In this document: positions 16,655 to 30,654 of the stretch, piece after piece
How positions within the stretch are numbered: position 1 is the first letter of the stretch
How the letters are laid out: every line of letters starts with the position of its first letter
Assembly (NCBI RefSeq): GCF_025837155.1
Contig: NZ_CP107549.1
Location: 3,100,001 to 3,164,000, forward strand
Length of the DNA stretch: 64,000 nucleotides
Source of the DNA: Pseudomonas sp. Z8(2022)
Lineage (GTDB): Bacteria; Pseudomonadota; Gammaproteobacteria; Pseudomonadales; Pseudomonadaceae
Direction of reading: 5' to 3'
The notes under the pieces: generated by a model
What the model was told of the DNA's origin: nothing
The model's database searches: none
Seen by the model: the letters and a program-made list of their open reading frames with translations, nothing else
Program-made: the position numbers and the translations under genes

Positions 16655-17353
16655 ATGATTCGACGCCTCCTGCCCCTGCTCTGCTGTTTCACAGCCCTTT
16701 CCCTGCACGCCGCACCCTCCACCTTCGCCGAGGCCAAGCGCCTGGCCTGGCCGCTGTACGCGCAGCAATCCACCGAGTTCTATTGCGGCTGCAAGTACAG
16801 CGGCAATCGGGTCGACCTGCGTTCCTGTGGCTATACGCCGCGCAAGAATGCCAATCGCGCCCAGCGCATCGAGTGGGAACATATCGTCCCGGCCTGGGTG
16901 ATCGGCCATCAGCGCCAGTGCTGGCAGAAAGGCGGACGCAAGAACTGCACAGCCAACGATGCGCAGTTCCGCAAGGCCGAGGCCGATATGCACAATCTGG
17001 TGCCGAGCATCGGCGAGGTGAATGGCGACCGCAGCAACTACAGCTTCGCCTGGCTGCCGCAGAAACCGCATCAGTACGGACGCTGCGAGACGGTGGTGGA
17101 CTTCAAGGCGCGCAAGGTGATGCCGCGCCCGGCCATCCGCGGGATGATCGCGCGCACCTATTTCTACATGGCCGACCGCTACAAGCTGCGCCTGTCGAAA
17201 CAGGACCGCAAACTCTATGAAGCCTGGAGCAAGGCCTATCCACCCAAGGCCTGGGAGCAGCAGCGCAACCAGCAGGTGGCCTGCGTGATGGGCTGGGGCA
17301 ACCCCTATGTGGGCAAGGTGGACATGAGCCGCTGTACCCGCAAGCGCGCGTAG
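16655..17353 (+). CDS. Endonuclease I (EndA/Dns family), secreted DNase
   Basis: The 232-residue protein has a signal peptide (LSLHAAPS) and the endonuclease I fold. The beta-beta-alpha metal core is ENRAQRIEWEHIVPAW-like, reading RAQRIEWEHIVPAW here, with the catalytic histidine after the glutamate. Further pieces are KAEADMHNLVPSIGEVNGDRSN and the C-terminal NPYVG. Several paired cysteines fit a periplasmic or extracellular enzyme that degrades double-stranded DNA. The start has only a weak ribosome site (GGAGCGG). Confidence 0.9.
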   Translation: MIRRLLPLLCCFTALSLHAAPSTFAEAKRLAWPLYAQQSTEFYCGCKYSGNRVDLRSCGYTPRKNANRAQRIEWEHIVPAWVIGHQRQCWQKGGRKNCTANDAQFRKAEADMHNLVPSIGEVNGDRSNYSFAWLPQKPHQYGRCETVVDFKARKVMPRPAIRGMIARTYFYMADRYKLRLSKQDRKLYEAWSKAYPPKAWEQQRNQQVACVMGWGNPYVGKVDMSRCTRKRA

Positions 17354-17376
17354 GCAGCCCGGCAATCCGGGAATGG

Positions 17377-17574
17377 CTAGGAAAGACGCTGCAGCTCGCG
17401 CCGCACCATATTGACGAACTCCGGCGGGCTGAGCTGGTACAGCTCCTGCGCCACCCAGGGTAGCCAGCGCCCCTGCAGCTCGGCCTTGCGCGCCAACAGG
17501 CGCCGGGCCTCGGCTTCGGCGCGGGGCTGGTGCTCGCGGTGGTAGTCCGCGCGGCTCGGTTTTACTGTGCTCAC
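17377..17574 (-). CDS. Small conserved-looking protein of unknown function, GTG start
   Basis: Sixty-five residues, highly charged and helical (RADYHREHQPRAEAEARRLL, then WLPWVAQELYQLSPPEFV). No domain was recognised. GTG was chosen because GAGGAAAAGGG lies at the right distance and the longer upstream frame reads through the gcsR start region. It converges with endonuclease I and diverges from gcsR. The ending reads like a small adaptor or DNA-binding peptide, but nothing supports a function. Confidence 0.55.
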   Translation of the reverse strand: MSTVKPSRADYHREHQPRAEAEARRLLARKAELQGRWLPWVAQELYQLSPPEFVNMVRRELQRLS

Positions 17575-17647
17575 GGTGTTGCCCTTTTCCTCATGTGCGG
17601 CAGAGCAGGCATAATCGCCGCCTGTTCGCTCATTTCGACCATCATCA

Positions 17648-19168
<1,521 letters not shown>

Positions 19169-19188
19169 CACTCGCCCGGCTGCAGGCC

Positions 19189-19740
19189 TCAGATCGGCGT
19201 GGTGCTGGTCGGCACCTTGATCACTCCACAGGCCACGCGGGCACCACCGCCGCCCAACGGCTGTGGATGATCGGCATGGTTGTCACCGCCGGCATGAATC
19301 ATCAACACACGGTTGTGCAGGTCCTGCAGACGCTTGAGTCGCGGCGCCAGCACGGGCTGGCTGGCCTTGCCGTCCCCGCTTACCAGCAGTGCGGGCAGAT
19401 CCCCCAGATGGGCATCGTCTTCCCAGGGAAAACCGTGGCGCCCGGTTTTTTCCGGGTCCCAGTGACCACCCGCCGCGCCGGCCGGAGTCAGCTTGCCGTC
19501 CACTTCTGCCGCGGCGCAATTGGCTTCGGTGTGCACGTGAAAACCATGGATACCGGGTTCCAGCCCCTGCAGGTCAGGAGTGAACACCAGTCCGTAGGGC
19601 GACTGACTGATGGTTACGGTGCCGACCGATGCGCCAGTACCTTTCTCGGAAGCCTGCTCGAGCGTAACGGTAAGCGTCTCGCTGGCCTGCAGACTGGTGG
19701 CACCAAGCAGCGCGAACGCCAGGGGAATCAGGGGTTTCAT
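19189..19740 (-). CDS. sodC: Periplasmic Cu/Zn superoxide dismutase
   Basis: The 183-residue protein has a signal peptide ([10 protein letters not shown]) and the Cu/Zn SOD signatures: [13 protein letters not shown] with copper histidines, the zinc loop [24 protein letters not shown], and [17 protein letters not shown]. It dismutates superoxide in the periplasm. AAGGAGATGG precedes the ATG. It converges on gcsR (20-base gap) and sits between the regulator and its target operon, reading the opposite way. The product is a little longer than most bacterial SodC because of the C-terminal tail KVPTSTTPI. Confidence 0.93.
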   Translation of the reverse strand: MKPLIPLAFALLGATSLQASETLTVTLEQASEKGTGASVGTVTISQSPYGLVFTPDLQGLEPGIHGFHVHTEANCAAAEVDGKLTPAGAAGGHWDPEKTGRHGFPWEDDAHLGDLPALLVSGDGKASQPVLAPRLKRLQDLHNRVLMIHAGGDNHADHPQPLGGGGARVACGVIKVPTSTTPI

Positions 19741-19773
19741 GATTGTTCCATCTCCTTGTCGATAAAGCCTTCC

Positions 19774-19808
19774 TGTTACCGACCGCCATAATGTCTGAGC
19801 GGTTCCCA
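19774..19808 (+). promoter_or_regulatory. Candidate GcsR enhancer half-sites
   Basis: TGTTACCGAC at 19774 and TGTCTGAGCGGTTCCC at 19792 begin exactly 18 bases apart. Each partly matches the TGTAAC-N4-GTTCCG-type repeat that I recall for GcsR. Neither is a full match, and they also lie upstream of sodC. About 200 bases separate them from the sigma-54 promoter, an acceptable enhancer distance. Confidence 0.25.
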
Positions 19809-19997
19809 ATGCCGACTGTATCGTTTTCATTCCACCGTAACGATATGACAACAAAGACTCCCAAGCCGCGTCCCGCCTCGCACGACCTCGACTTTTCCAT
19901 TTGCGACGCATTGTTTCGTATCGATATCGTTCCAGGTAATTGCATACAAGCGTCATAATTATATTTAACTTATTGATTTAATTAGTTTTTTTACCAT

Positions 19998-20013
19998 TGG
20001 CACTCGCATTGCA
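19998..20013 (+). promoter_or_regulatory. Sigma-54 promoter of gcvH-gcvP-glyA-gcvT
   Basis: TGGCACTCGCATTGCA matches the -24/-12 consensus almost perfectly, with GG and GC ten bases apart. An AT-rich tract precedes it, as expected for IHF-assisted bending. It starts 75 bases upstream of gcvH and pairs with the adjacent GAFTGA-containing regulator. This is the best regulatory site in the window. Confidence 0.9.
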
Positions 20014-20072
20014 AACGCCTCCAGACCTGCCCGCCACCCAGAAGCGGACACCTTTACCCCTGAGGAGTTGAC

Positions 20073-20456
20073 ATGAGCGAGTTGCGTTTCACTGCCGATC
20101 ACGAATGGCTGCGTCTGGACAACGATGGTCTGGTCACCGTCGGCATCACCCACTACGCCCAGGATGCTCTCGGCGACGTGGTTTATGTGCAACTGCCGGA
20201 AGCCAAGTCCTACGCCCAGGGCGAGGAAGTGGCCGTACTGGAATCGGTCAAGGCTGCCAGCAACATCGTCATGCCGCTGGACGGCGAGATCGTCGAGGTC
20301 AACTCCGAGCTGGAAGGCAGCCCGGAGCTGGTCAACGAATCGCCGCTGGACAAGGCCTGGTTCTTCCGCATGCGCCTGGCCGACAACGCCGTGCTCGCCG
20401 ACCTGCTCGACCAGAGCGGCTATGATCGTCTGTTGAACGCCAACGCCGACGCCTGA
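20073..20456 (+). CDS. gcvH: Glycine cleavage H protein
   Basis: The lipoyl carrier of the glycine cleavage complex, shuttling the aminomethyl group from GcvP to GcvT. The 127-residue protein has the lipoylation motif AVLESVKAASNI (Lys60) and the conserved opening RFTADHEWLR. TGAGGAG precedes the start. It is the first gene of the operon and nine bases separate it from gcvP. Confidence 0.97.
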   Translation: MSELRFTADHEWLRLDNDGLVTVGITHYAQDALGDVVYVQLPEAKSYAQGEEVAVLESVKAASNIVMPLDGEIVEVNSELEGSPELVNESPLDKAWFFRMRLADNAVLADLLDQSGYDRLLNANADA

Positions 20457-20465
20457 GTGATCGCC

Positions 20466-23318
<2,853 letters not shown>

Positions 23319-23325
23319 TGAGCCT

Positions 23326-23420
23326 CCCCTCTCCCGCTTGCGGGAGAGGGGCCGGGGGAGAGGGTAAAGCGGTTGTCTACGCCGCCCCCTCTCCCTAGCC
23401 CTCTCCCCAAGGGGAGAGGG
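23326..23420. repeat. CCTCTCCC/GGGAGAGG extragenic palindromes (two hairpins)
   Basis: Two strong hairpins follow the gcvP stop: CCCCTCTCCCGC with GCGGGAGAGGGG (23326-23351), and CCCTCTCCCC with GGGGAGAGGG (23399-23420). The same family recurs after gcvT and upstream of the phosphodiesterase-like gene. Inside the operon it may tune mRNA stability between gcvP and glyA. Confidence 0.8.
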
Positions 23421-23515
23421 AACCGTTCTTTCGCTTCACCCAGTTTTCTCGGCTCACCCCTTTCACCGGGGCGGGCCGAATGCATCCCGAGAAAAACGAT
23501 AAAGAGGGCCTCACC

Positions 23516-24769
<1,254 letters not shown>

Positions 24770-24838
24770 CACCCGACGATCAACGGGCCGCACGTCGGCC
24801 CCAACCGGTGCACGCGACGCACCCAACAGGAAATCGAC

Positions 24839-25963
24839 ATGACCACTGAAAATCTCGCCAAGACTCCACTGCATGCCCTGCACATCGAACTCGGTGCGCG
24901 CATGGTGCCCTTCGCCGGCTACGACATGCCCGTGCAGTACCCGCTGGGCGTGATGAAGGAACACCTGCACACCCGCGAGGCTGCCGGCCTGTTCGACGTC
25001 TCGCACATGGGCCAGATCCTGCTGCGTGGCGAGAACGCCGCGCGCGCCCTGGAAACCCTGGTGCCGGTGGATATCATCGACCTGCCGGTTGGCATGCAGC
25101 GCTACGCCATGTTCACCGATGCCCAGGGCGGCATCCTCGACGACCTGATGGTCGCCAACCTGGGTGACGACACCCTGTATCTGGTGGTCAACGCCGCCTG
25201 CAAGGATCAGGATCTGGCCCACCTGAAGAAGCACATTGGCGAGCAGTGCCAGATCGAGAGCCTGTTCGAGGAGCGCGCCCTGCTCGCCCTGCAGGGCCCG
25301 AAGGCCGCCGAGGTGCTGGCCCGCCTGGCGCCGGAAGTGAGCAAAATGACCTTCATGCAGGTCGCCCGTGTACGCCTGCTGGGCAACGAATGCATCGTCA
25401 GTCGCAGCGGTTACACCGGCGAAGACGGCTTCGAGATTTCCGTCGCCGTCGACCAGGCCGAAGCCCAGGCTCGCAGCCTGCTGGCCGAAGCGGAAGTCGA
25501 GGCCATCGGTCTGGGTGCGCGCGACTCGCTGCGCCTGGAAGCCGGCCTGTGCCTGTACGGCCACGACATGAGCAGCGCCACCACGCCGATCGAAGCCGGC
25601 CTGCTGTGGGCCATCTCCAAGGTGCGCCGCGCCGATGGCGAGCGTGCCGGCAACTTCCCGGGCGCCGAGCGCGTGTTCGAGCAACAGCAGAAGGGCGTGG
25701 CGCGCAAGCGCGTCGGCCTGCTGCCGCAGGAGCGCGTACCGGTACGTGAAGGTGCGGAAATCGTCGATGCCGACGGCACCGTGATCGGCCAGGTGAGCAG
25801 CGGTGGCTTCGGCCCGACCCTCGGCGCACCGGTTGCCATGGGCTACGTCAATGCCAGCCATACCGCCATCGACAGCGACGTCTGGGCCGTGGTGCGCGGC
25901 AAGCACGTGGCCATGAAAGTGGCCAAGACGCCGTTCGTACCGCAGCGTTACTACCGCGGCTGA
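24839..25963 (+). CDS. gcvT: Glycine cleavage T protein (aminomethyltransferase)
   Basis: GcvT transfers the methylene group from lipoyl-GcvH to tetrahydrofolate and releases ammonia. The 374-residue protein shows GARMVPFAGYDMPVQYP and GLFDVSHMGQ at the N-terminus, where the catalytic aspartate lies. RSGYTGEDGFEIS and GLGARDSLRLEAGLCLYGHDM follow. ACAGGAAATCGAC precedes the start. It is the last gene of the operon. Serine deaminase sdaA, found between glyA2 and gcvT2 in P. aeruginosa, is absent here: only 69 bases separate the genes. Confidence 0.95.
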   Translation: MTTENLAKTPLHALHIELGARMVPFAGYDMPVQYPLGVMKEHLHTREAAGLFDVSHMGQILLRGENAARALETLVPVDIIDLPVGMQRYAMFTDAQGGILDDLMVANLGDDTLYLVVNAACKDQDLAHLKKHIGEQCQIESLFEERALLALQGPKAAEVLARLAPEVSKMTFMQVARVRLLGNECIVSRSGYTGEDGFEISVAVDQAEAQARSLLAEAEVEAIGLGARDSLRLEAGLCLYGHDMSSATTPIEAGLLWAISKVRRADGERAGNFPGAERVFEQQQKGVARKRVGLLPQERVPVREGAEIVDADGTVIGQVSSGGFGPTLGAPVAMGYVNASHTAIDSDVWAVVRGKHVAMKVAKTPFVPQRYYRG

Positions 25964-25994
25964 TCTCCCTGCTCAGCCGGTCTTGCGCGCAGCT

Positions 25995-26020
25995 CCCCTC
26001 TCCCTTTCAAGGGAGAGGGG
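25995..26020. repeat. CCTCTCCC/GGGAGAGG palindrome after gcvT
   Basis: CCCCTCTCCCTT pairs perfectly with AAGGGAGAGGGG across a two-base centre. It is the same family as the copies near 23.3 and 33.5 kb and lies at the 3' end of the glycine operon, convergent with the flavin reductase gene. Confidence 0.75.
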
Positions 26021-26055
26021 CCGGGAGAGAGGGCAGGAGACTCAGCAGATCTCAG

Positions 26056-26634
26056 CTATCCCCTGATCCGCTCGTAGGGCACCCGCTCGCGACCGGCGCG
26101 CAACGTCTGCGCCCACCAGTTCAACTGCACCAGCGTGTGCGCCAGCGCCGAGTTGGCCCGGCGCGGCTCGCTCAGTTGCCCCCGCTCATCGAACTGTTCC
26201 CAGGCATTGGTGAAGCTCACCGAGCCGCGTACCGTCATGGCATGCAGTTCGGCCAGCACCTGTCGCAGTTGCTCCACCGCGCGTAACCCGCCGGATACTC
26301 CGCCATAACTGACGAATCCCACTGGACGTGCCTCCCAGGCGGCCGGGACCTCGTCGATGAACTGCTTGAGCGCCGCCGGATAGCCGTGGTTGTACTCCGG
26401 AGTGACGATCAGGAAAGCGTCTGCACGCAACAACTGTTGCTGCCCACGATGGCGTTGCTCGGCCACCTCGCGTACCTCGTCTGGCTGACGGAACATCACG
26501 GCCGGATCGACCAGGCTCAGCTCGAACTCGCTGCGCTGCTCGATCTGCTCACGCGCCCAGGCCACCACCCGGTCGCAGAAGCGCTCTTCACGCACGCTGC
26601 CGTAAATCAGTACCAGTCGAATGCGATCCTGCAT
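26056..26634 (-). CDS. NADPH-dependent FMN reductase-like protein, SoxR-controlled
   Basis: A 192-residue flavodoxin-fold protein. The FMN phosphate loop reads [14 protein letters not shown], and the isoalloxazine-side segment reads [20 protein letters not shown] with GGVSGGLRA. It should reduce FMN or quinones with NAD(P)H. The start is the ATG after GAGGGCATTTCC. Divergence from soxR and a SoxR-type promoter with a 19-base spacer reading into this gene point to induction by redox-cycling agents. The physiological substrate is unknown. Confidence 0.85.
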   Translation of the reverse strand: MQDRIRLVLIYGSVREERFCDRVVAWAREQIEQRSEFELSLVDPAVMFRQPDEVREVAEQRHRGQQQLLRADAFLIVTPEYNHGYPAALKQFIDEVPAAWEARPVGFVSYGGVSGGLRAVEQLRQVLAELHAMTVRGSVSFTNAWEQFDERGQLSEPRRANSALAHTLVQLNWWAQTLRAGRERVPYERIRG

Positions 26635-26669
26635 GGAAATGCCCTCGGTGTTGTCGATCAAGGCCAGCG

Positions 26670-26700
26670 AGGGTAAAACCTCAACTTAACTTGAGGTCAA
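26670..26700 (-). promoter_or_regulatory. SoxR box within a 19-base-spacer promoter
   Basis: The 18-base near-palindrome CCTCAACTTAACTTGAGG (26679-26696) differs by one base from the E. coli soxS operator. Read on the minus strand it sits between TTGACC (-35) and TACCCT (-10) with a 19-base spacer, the stretched spacing required by MerR-family activators. The promoter points into the flavin reductase gene. The site also covers the region just upstream of soxR, so autoregulation is likely. Confidence 0.9.
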
Positions 26701-26711
26701 CAGGATTTTTC

Positions 26712-27170
26712 ATGGACACGCATCGCGCCCTTCAAGAGCGCCCGCTGAGCGTCGGCCAGGTCGCCGAGCGCAGTGGCCTAGCAGTTTCCACGCTGCACTT
26801 CTACGAATCCAGGGGCCTGATCCAGAGCCAGCGCAATGCCGGCAATCAGCGGCGGTATCGACGTGATGTGCTGCGCCGCGTGGCGATCATCAAGGTGGCG
26901 CAGCGCCTGGGCATTCCGCTGGCCGATATCGGTGCCGCGCTGGCCACCCTGCCCTGCGATCACACCCCCACCGCCGCTGACTGGCAGAAACTGTCGGAGC
27001 AATGGCAACGCGATCTGGACGCCCGCATCGAGCAGATGACCCGGCTGCGTGACCAGCTCACCGGCTGCATCGGCTGCGGTTGTCTGTCGATGCAGGACTG
27101 CCCGCTGCGCAACCCCAGCGACGAACTTGGCGAACAGGGCAGCGGAGCACGCCTGCTGGGTAGGGATTAA
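26712..27170 (+). CDS. soxR: SoxR, redox-sensing MerR-family regulator
   Basis: A 152-residue regulator with an N-terminal MerR helix-turn-helix ([24 protein letters not shown]), a dimerisation helix and the [2Fe-2S] cysteine set Cys119, Cys122, Cys124 and Cys130 ([12 protein letters not shown]). Oxidation of the cluster activates target promoters. The ATG after ACAGGATTTTTC was chosen. The in-frame codon at 26691 lies inside the SoxR box and is not credible. The stop overlaps the end of the convergent tautomerase gene. Confidence 0.95.
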   Translation: MDTHRALQERPLSVGQVAERSGLAVSTLHFYESRGLIQSQRNAGNQRRYRRDVLRRVAIIKVAQRLGIPLADIGAALATLPCDHTPTAADWQKLSEQWQRDLDARIEQMTRLRDQLTGCIGCGCLSMQDCPLRNPSDELGEQGSGARLLGRD

Positions 27171-27520
27171 CCGTCCAGGCAGTTGCGCCTGTTGCTGAAC
27201 ACCTCACGACGAATATCGCGCACGTCCAGGGAAATCGCCGACACCTGAGGCAGGCGCTGAACCAGCGCTCGTACGATACGCCGTGACAGCGCTCGCTTGT
27301 CGTCATCGCTGCGGCCGGCCAGTACGTAGAAGATCAGATGGACGAACAGGCCCGGTTCGCCACCGACGCAATGATGCTCGTACAGGCTCAGGCGCACCTT
27401 GACCTCGCCGGGCTGGAACAGACCGCTGCCGGCAGCCTGGTCATGCACCAGCTGCAGCAACTCCCGCGGCGCGATCAGCTCACACACTTCACGGGCGGCT
27501 TCGATCAGGCAATGCGGCAT
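27167..27520 (-). CDS. 5-Carboxymethyl-2-hydroxymuconate isomerase-like tautomerase
   Basis: A 117-residue protein of the CHMI family (HpaF type). It starts Met-Pro-His, and Pro2 becomes the N-terminal catalytic proline after methionine removal. [20 protein letters not shown] and [21 protein letters not shown] follow. CHMI acts in homoprotocatechuate breakdown, but no other gene of that pathway is present, so the real substrate is uncertain. It ends on soxR with a three-base convergent overlap. Confidence 0.78.
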   Translation of the reverse strand: MPHCLIEAAREVCELIAPRELLQLVHDQAAGSGLFQPGEVKVRLSLYEHHCVGGEPGLFVHLIFYVLAGRSDDDKRALSRRIVRALVQRLPQVSAISLDVRDIRREVFSNRRNCLDG

Positions 27521-27998
27521 GGTTAAGCCCTTGATGTCGGTGGATTTGTCATACGTTATCACACAACAACTCATATTCCAGAAGCCTGGTTCACCGACTG
27601 CAACCCTCGCCAGAGCAAAGGCCCTCCGCCCCATACACCCCACACCACGCAGAATATCGCTCAGACTTTCGTCTAGCCATGCATTGACAAGCTATAAAAA
27701 TGCTGTCGATAATCCAACAAGTTGTATGACGACATATGACAAAGATAACAACAAGAATCAGGGCCAGAACATGACTATCCTCGCCTCTTCCCCAGCGCAG
27801 CAGCCCCTCGCCTGCTCGACACCCATCGCCGCCACACGCCATCGACCCGGATTCGCCGGAGGCTGAAACCAGCCACCGGCAATGACCGGTCAGGTTCGGC
27901 CGGACAGCCCCGCGGGGCAACCAACACCTTCTCCACTATGCCGGCTGCCAACAGGCCGGCAGGGGATGGTTCGTTCAAAAAATGGGAGCACAACAACA
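27521..27998. promoter_or_regulatory. Region upstream of the OprD-family porin
   Basis: A 478-base non-coding stretch, partly AT-rich. TTTGTCATA occurs near 27547 and its inverse TATGACAAA near 27735. The latter sits beside the short palindrome TATGACGACATA, so a regulator site is plausible but unnamed. The end holds the A-rich CACAACAACAATG (27989-28001) over the porin start, again of Hfq/Crc type. No gene was recognised. Confidence 0.35.
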
Positions 27999-29243
27999 AT
28001 GACCGCACGCAACATCGTTCCACTGGCTCTGCTCGGCAGCACCGCCCTGGCATTGGTTATGCCGACCGCCACGCACGCTGCCGGCTTCGTCGAAGACGCC
28101 AAGGTCACCCTCGGCCTGCGCAACTACTATTTCAACCGCAACTTCCTCAACCAGACCCAGGGCGGTCAGGGCCAGGCAGCCGAATGGACCCAGAGCTTCA
28201 TTCTCGATGCTCGCTCCGGTTACACCCAGGGCACCGTTGGTTTCGGTCTCGATGTACTGGGCCTGTACGCGGTCAAGCTCGACGGCGGACGTGGCACCAC
28301 CGGTAGCGGCCTGCTGCCGACTCATGACGATGGGCGTGCCGCCGACGATTACGGCCGTGCTGCCGTCGCCGCCAAGGCCAAGTTCTCCAAAACCGAGTTG
28401 AAGGTCGGCGAATGGTTCGCCGTGCTGCCGATCCTGCGTGCCGATGACGGTCGTGCGCTGCCGCAAACCTTCCAGGGCGCACAGCTGACTTCCAACGAGA
28501 TCGACGATCTGACCCTGTATGGCGGTCAGTTCTGGAAGAACAGCCAGCGTAACGACGCCAGCCGCGAAGAGATGTCGTTCAACGGCATCGATGGCGATGA
28601 TTTCAACTTCGCCGGTGGCGAATACCGCTTCAACGGCAACAACACCATGGTCGGCGTCTGGCACGCGCGCCTGGAAGACGTCTACAAGCAGAGCTTCGTG
28701 CAGCTGACTCACAGCCAGCCGGTGGGCGACTGGGTACTGGGTGCCAACCTCGGCTACTTCAATGGCAAGGAAGAAGGCGCGGCCAAGGCCGGTGAGCTGG
28801 AGAACAAGGTCTATCAGGCAGCGCTCAGCGCCAAAACCGGCAACAACACCTTCATGGTCGCCTACCAGAAGCTCAGCGGTGATACCAAGTTCCTGCGCAT
28901 CGACGGCGCCAGCGGCGGCACCCTGGTCAACGACGGCTTCACCTCCAGCTTCGACAACCCGGAAGAGCGTTCCTGGCAGATCCGTCATGACTACAACTTC
29001 GCCGGCCTCGGCATTCCGGGCCTGACCCTGATGAACCGCTACACCAGCGGCTCCAACATCCACACCGGCGGTCGCACCGATGCCGAGGAATGGACCCGTG
29101 AGTCGGAGCTGGCCTACACCTTCCAGGAAGGCACGCTGAAGAACCTCAGCGTTCGCTGGCGCAACTCCGACGTGCGCCGCGATGTCGGCACCGACGCCCA
29201 CGAGAACCGTCTGATCATCAACTACCCGCTGTCGATCCTGTAA
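27999..29243 (+). CDS. OprD-family outer-membrane porin
   Basis: The 414-residue protein has a signal peptide (TATHAAGFVEDAK) and the OprD fold: VTLGLRNYYFNRNF, then TQSFILDARSGYTQGTVGFGLDVLGLYAVKLDGGRGTTG, FSKTELKVGEWF and the end NRLIINYPLSIL. It forms a substrate-specific 18-strand channel for a small carboxylate or amino acid. The specificity subgroup cannot be told from sequence alone. The start was set at the ATG giving a normal signal peptide. The frame stays open upstream to 27882. It is monocistronic. Confidence 0.92.
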   Translation: MTARNIVPLALLGSTALALVMPTATHAAGFVEDAKVTLGLRNYYFNRNFLNQTQGGQGQAAEWTQSFILDARSGYTQGTVGFGLDVLGLYAVKLDGGRGTTGSGLLPTHDDGRAADDYGRAAVAAKAKFSKTELKVGEWFAVLPILRADDGRALPQTFQGAQLTSNEIDDLTLYGGQFWKNSQRNDASREEMSFNGIDGDDFNFAGGEYRFNGNNTMVGVWHARLEDVYKQSFVQLTHSQPVGDWVLGANLGYFNGKEEGAAKAGELENKVYQAALSAKTGNNTFMVAYQKLSGDTKFLRIDGASGGTLVNDGFTSSFDNPEERSWQIRHDYNFAGLGIPGLTLMNRYTSGSNIHTGGRTDAEEWTRESELAYTFQEGTLKNLSVRWRNSDVRRDVGTDAHENRLIINYPLSIL

Positions 29244-29295
29244 TACCGGACGCTTCACTACGTCCTATTGACTCCTGTGTGTTAACGGCACTTAT

Positions 29296-29321
29296 GCCCG
29301 TCCTCGCGACGGGCTTTTTTT
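29296..29321 (+). terminator. Intrinsic terminator of the porin gene
   Basis: GCCCGTC (29296-29302) and GACGGGC (29308-29314) form a stem followed by seven T residues. Confidence 0.93.
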
Positions 29322-29374
29322 GTCTACTCCTTGTGCCTTTTGCAGCACCACCGCGGATCGAATATGGCTGCGAC

Positions 29375-30502
29375 TCAGCGCAGCCGCCCGACCATCTGCG
29401 CCAGCACCGTCAGCACGTCCTGCCCCAGCTTCTGCGAACGCGCGCCGTTCCAGCCGGTGCGTGGCTGCGGGTTGTCGTCGTGATCCTTGAACGGCATCTC
29501 GATGGTGAACGCCAGACAATCGAAGGCCTGGCCAACGGCGTTGCACGCCAGAGTCAGGTTGGCCTTGCCCGGTTCATCGCGCGGATAACCGAAGCGGGTC
29601 TGAAATTCCGCACCGATCCCCACCAGACGGTTGCGGAAGTCCTCCTCCAGCTCGGCCAAACGCGGTGTATAACCCGGGTTGCCCTCACAGCCGGCAGTGA
29701 ACACATGAGGAATTTCCTCATCGCCATGGATATCGAGAAACAGGTCGACACCGATGCGCTGCATATGTTGCAGCACGAACAGCACTTCCGGGCTGCGCTC
29801 TGAGCTGGCCGACTGCCAGGCGCGATTGAGGTCCTGCCCGGCGTAATTGGTGCGCAGATGCCCCCGACAGGCACCGTCCGGGTTCATGTTCGGCACCAGA
29901 TAGAACTCGGCCTCACGCAGCAGGGCAGCGACCTCGGCATCCTGCGGATTCTGCAGGCGCTCGATCAGCCCCTCCATGAACCATTCGGCCATGTGCTCAC
30001 CGGGATGCTGCTGGGCGATGATCCACAGCTTGCGCGCCGCGCCAGCCTGACCAGCGATACGCAGCAGCTGAATATCGCGCCCCTCCAGGCTACGCCCACA
30101 GGCCACCAGCTCGGCGCCACGTTCCAGCGCCCTGGCGATCAGGCGCTCATGCCGCGCCCGCGGGTAAGGCTCGAAATAGGCGAAGCGCACGCTCTGCTGC
30201 TCGGCCTGCAGGCGGAAATGCAGTTGACCGTCCTGATAACGGGTGGGCACGCGAAACCAGTCCTGCTGATCGTAACTGGCCACGGCCTGGTAACCGTCCC
30301 AGGCATGGCTGTAGGCCGACTGCCCGGCATTGGTCAGGCAGAAGCCGTATTCTTGGCCGGGCTGCAGGCCATCGACCTGAAAGTGGAACCACTGAAAGTG
30401 ATGACTGTTGAGGTCCGGGCGCATGGCCAGCAACACCTGTTGCGGGTCACTGGCGTCGATGACCTGGATATTGCCGCTGTCGAAATCCGCACTGATCTTC
30501 AT
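29375..30502 (-). CDS. M14-family zinc carboxypeptidase (cytosolic carboxypeptidase-like)
   Basis: A 375-residue metallopeptidase with the N-terminal beta domain of cytosolic M14 enzymes (about 1-115), followed by the catalytic domain. The zinc ligands are His166 and Glu169 in QQHPGEHMAEWF and the later histidine of FLDIHGDEE. NPDGACRGHLRTNYAGQDLNR supplies substrate-binding residues, and the general-base glutamate is in FTIEMPFKD. No signal peptide was seen, so it is cytoplasmic. The substrate is unknown. The eukaryotic relatives remove C-terminal glutamates. Confidence 0.88.
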   Translation of the reverse strand: MKISADFDSGNIQVIDASDPQQVLLAMRPDLNSHHFQWFHFQVDGLQPGQEYGFCLTNAGQSAYSHAWDGYQAVASYDQQDWFRVPTRYQDGQLHFRLQAEQQSVRFAYFEPYPRARHERLIARALERGAELVACGRSLEGRDIQLLRIAGQAGAARKLWIIAQQHPGEHMAEWFMEGLIERLQNPQDAEVAALLREAEFYLVPNMNPDGACRGHLRTNYAGQDLNRAWQSASSERSPEVLFVLQHMQRIGVDLFLDIHGDEEIPHVFTAGCEGNPGYTPRLAELEEDFRNRLVGIGAEFQTRFGYPRDEPGKANLTLACNAVGQAFDCLAFTIEMPFKDHDDNPQPRTGWNGARSQKLGQDVLTVLAQMVGRLR

Positions 30503-30654
30503 GGCTGCCTCTTGAGCGAAATCAGTGCTCAGGATTGCAGCTCATGACGCCAGTGTGAAGTCGGCACTGCACGGAAGAAGCAGAGCGAACTAAGGTGAGC
30601 GTGGCAGGCCTAACAGCAACTTGCCTCGTTTTCTCGCTCAGGGAGCCCACCGCC

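Noticed and set aside
26691-26711. Upstream in-frame start codon for soxR
   Set aside because: It would place the start inside the SoxR operator, and the downstream ATG fits SoxR length and cysteine numbering exactly.
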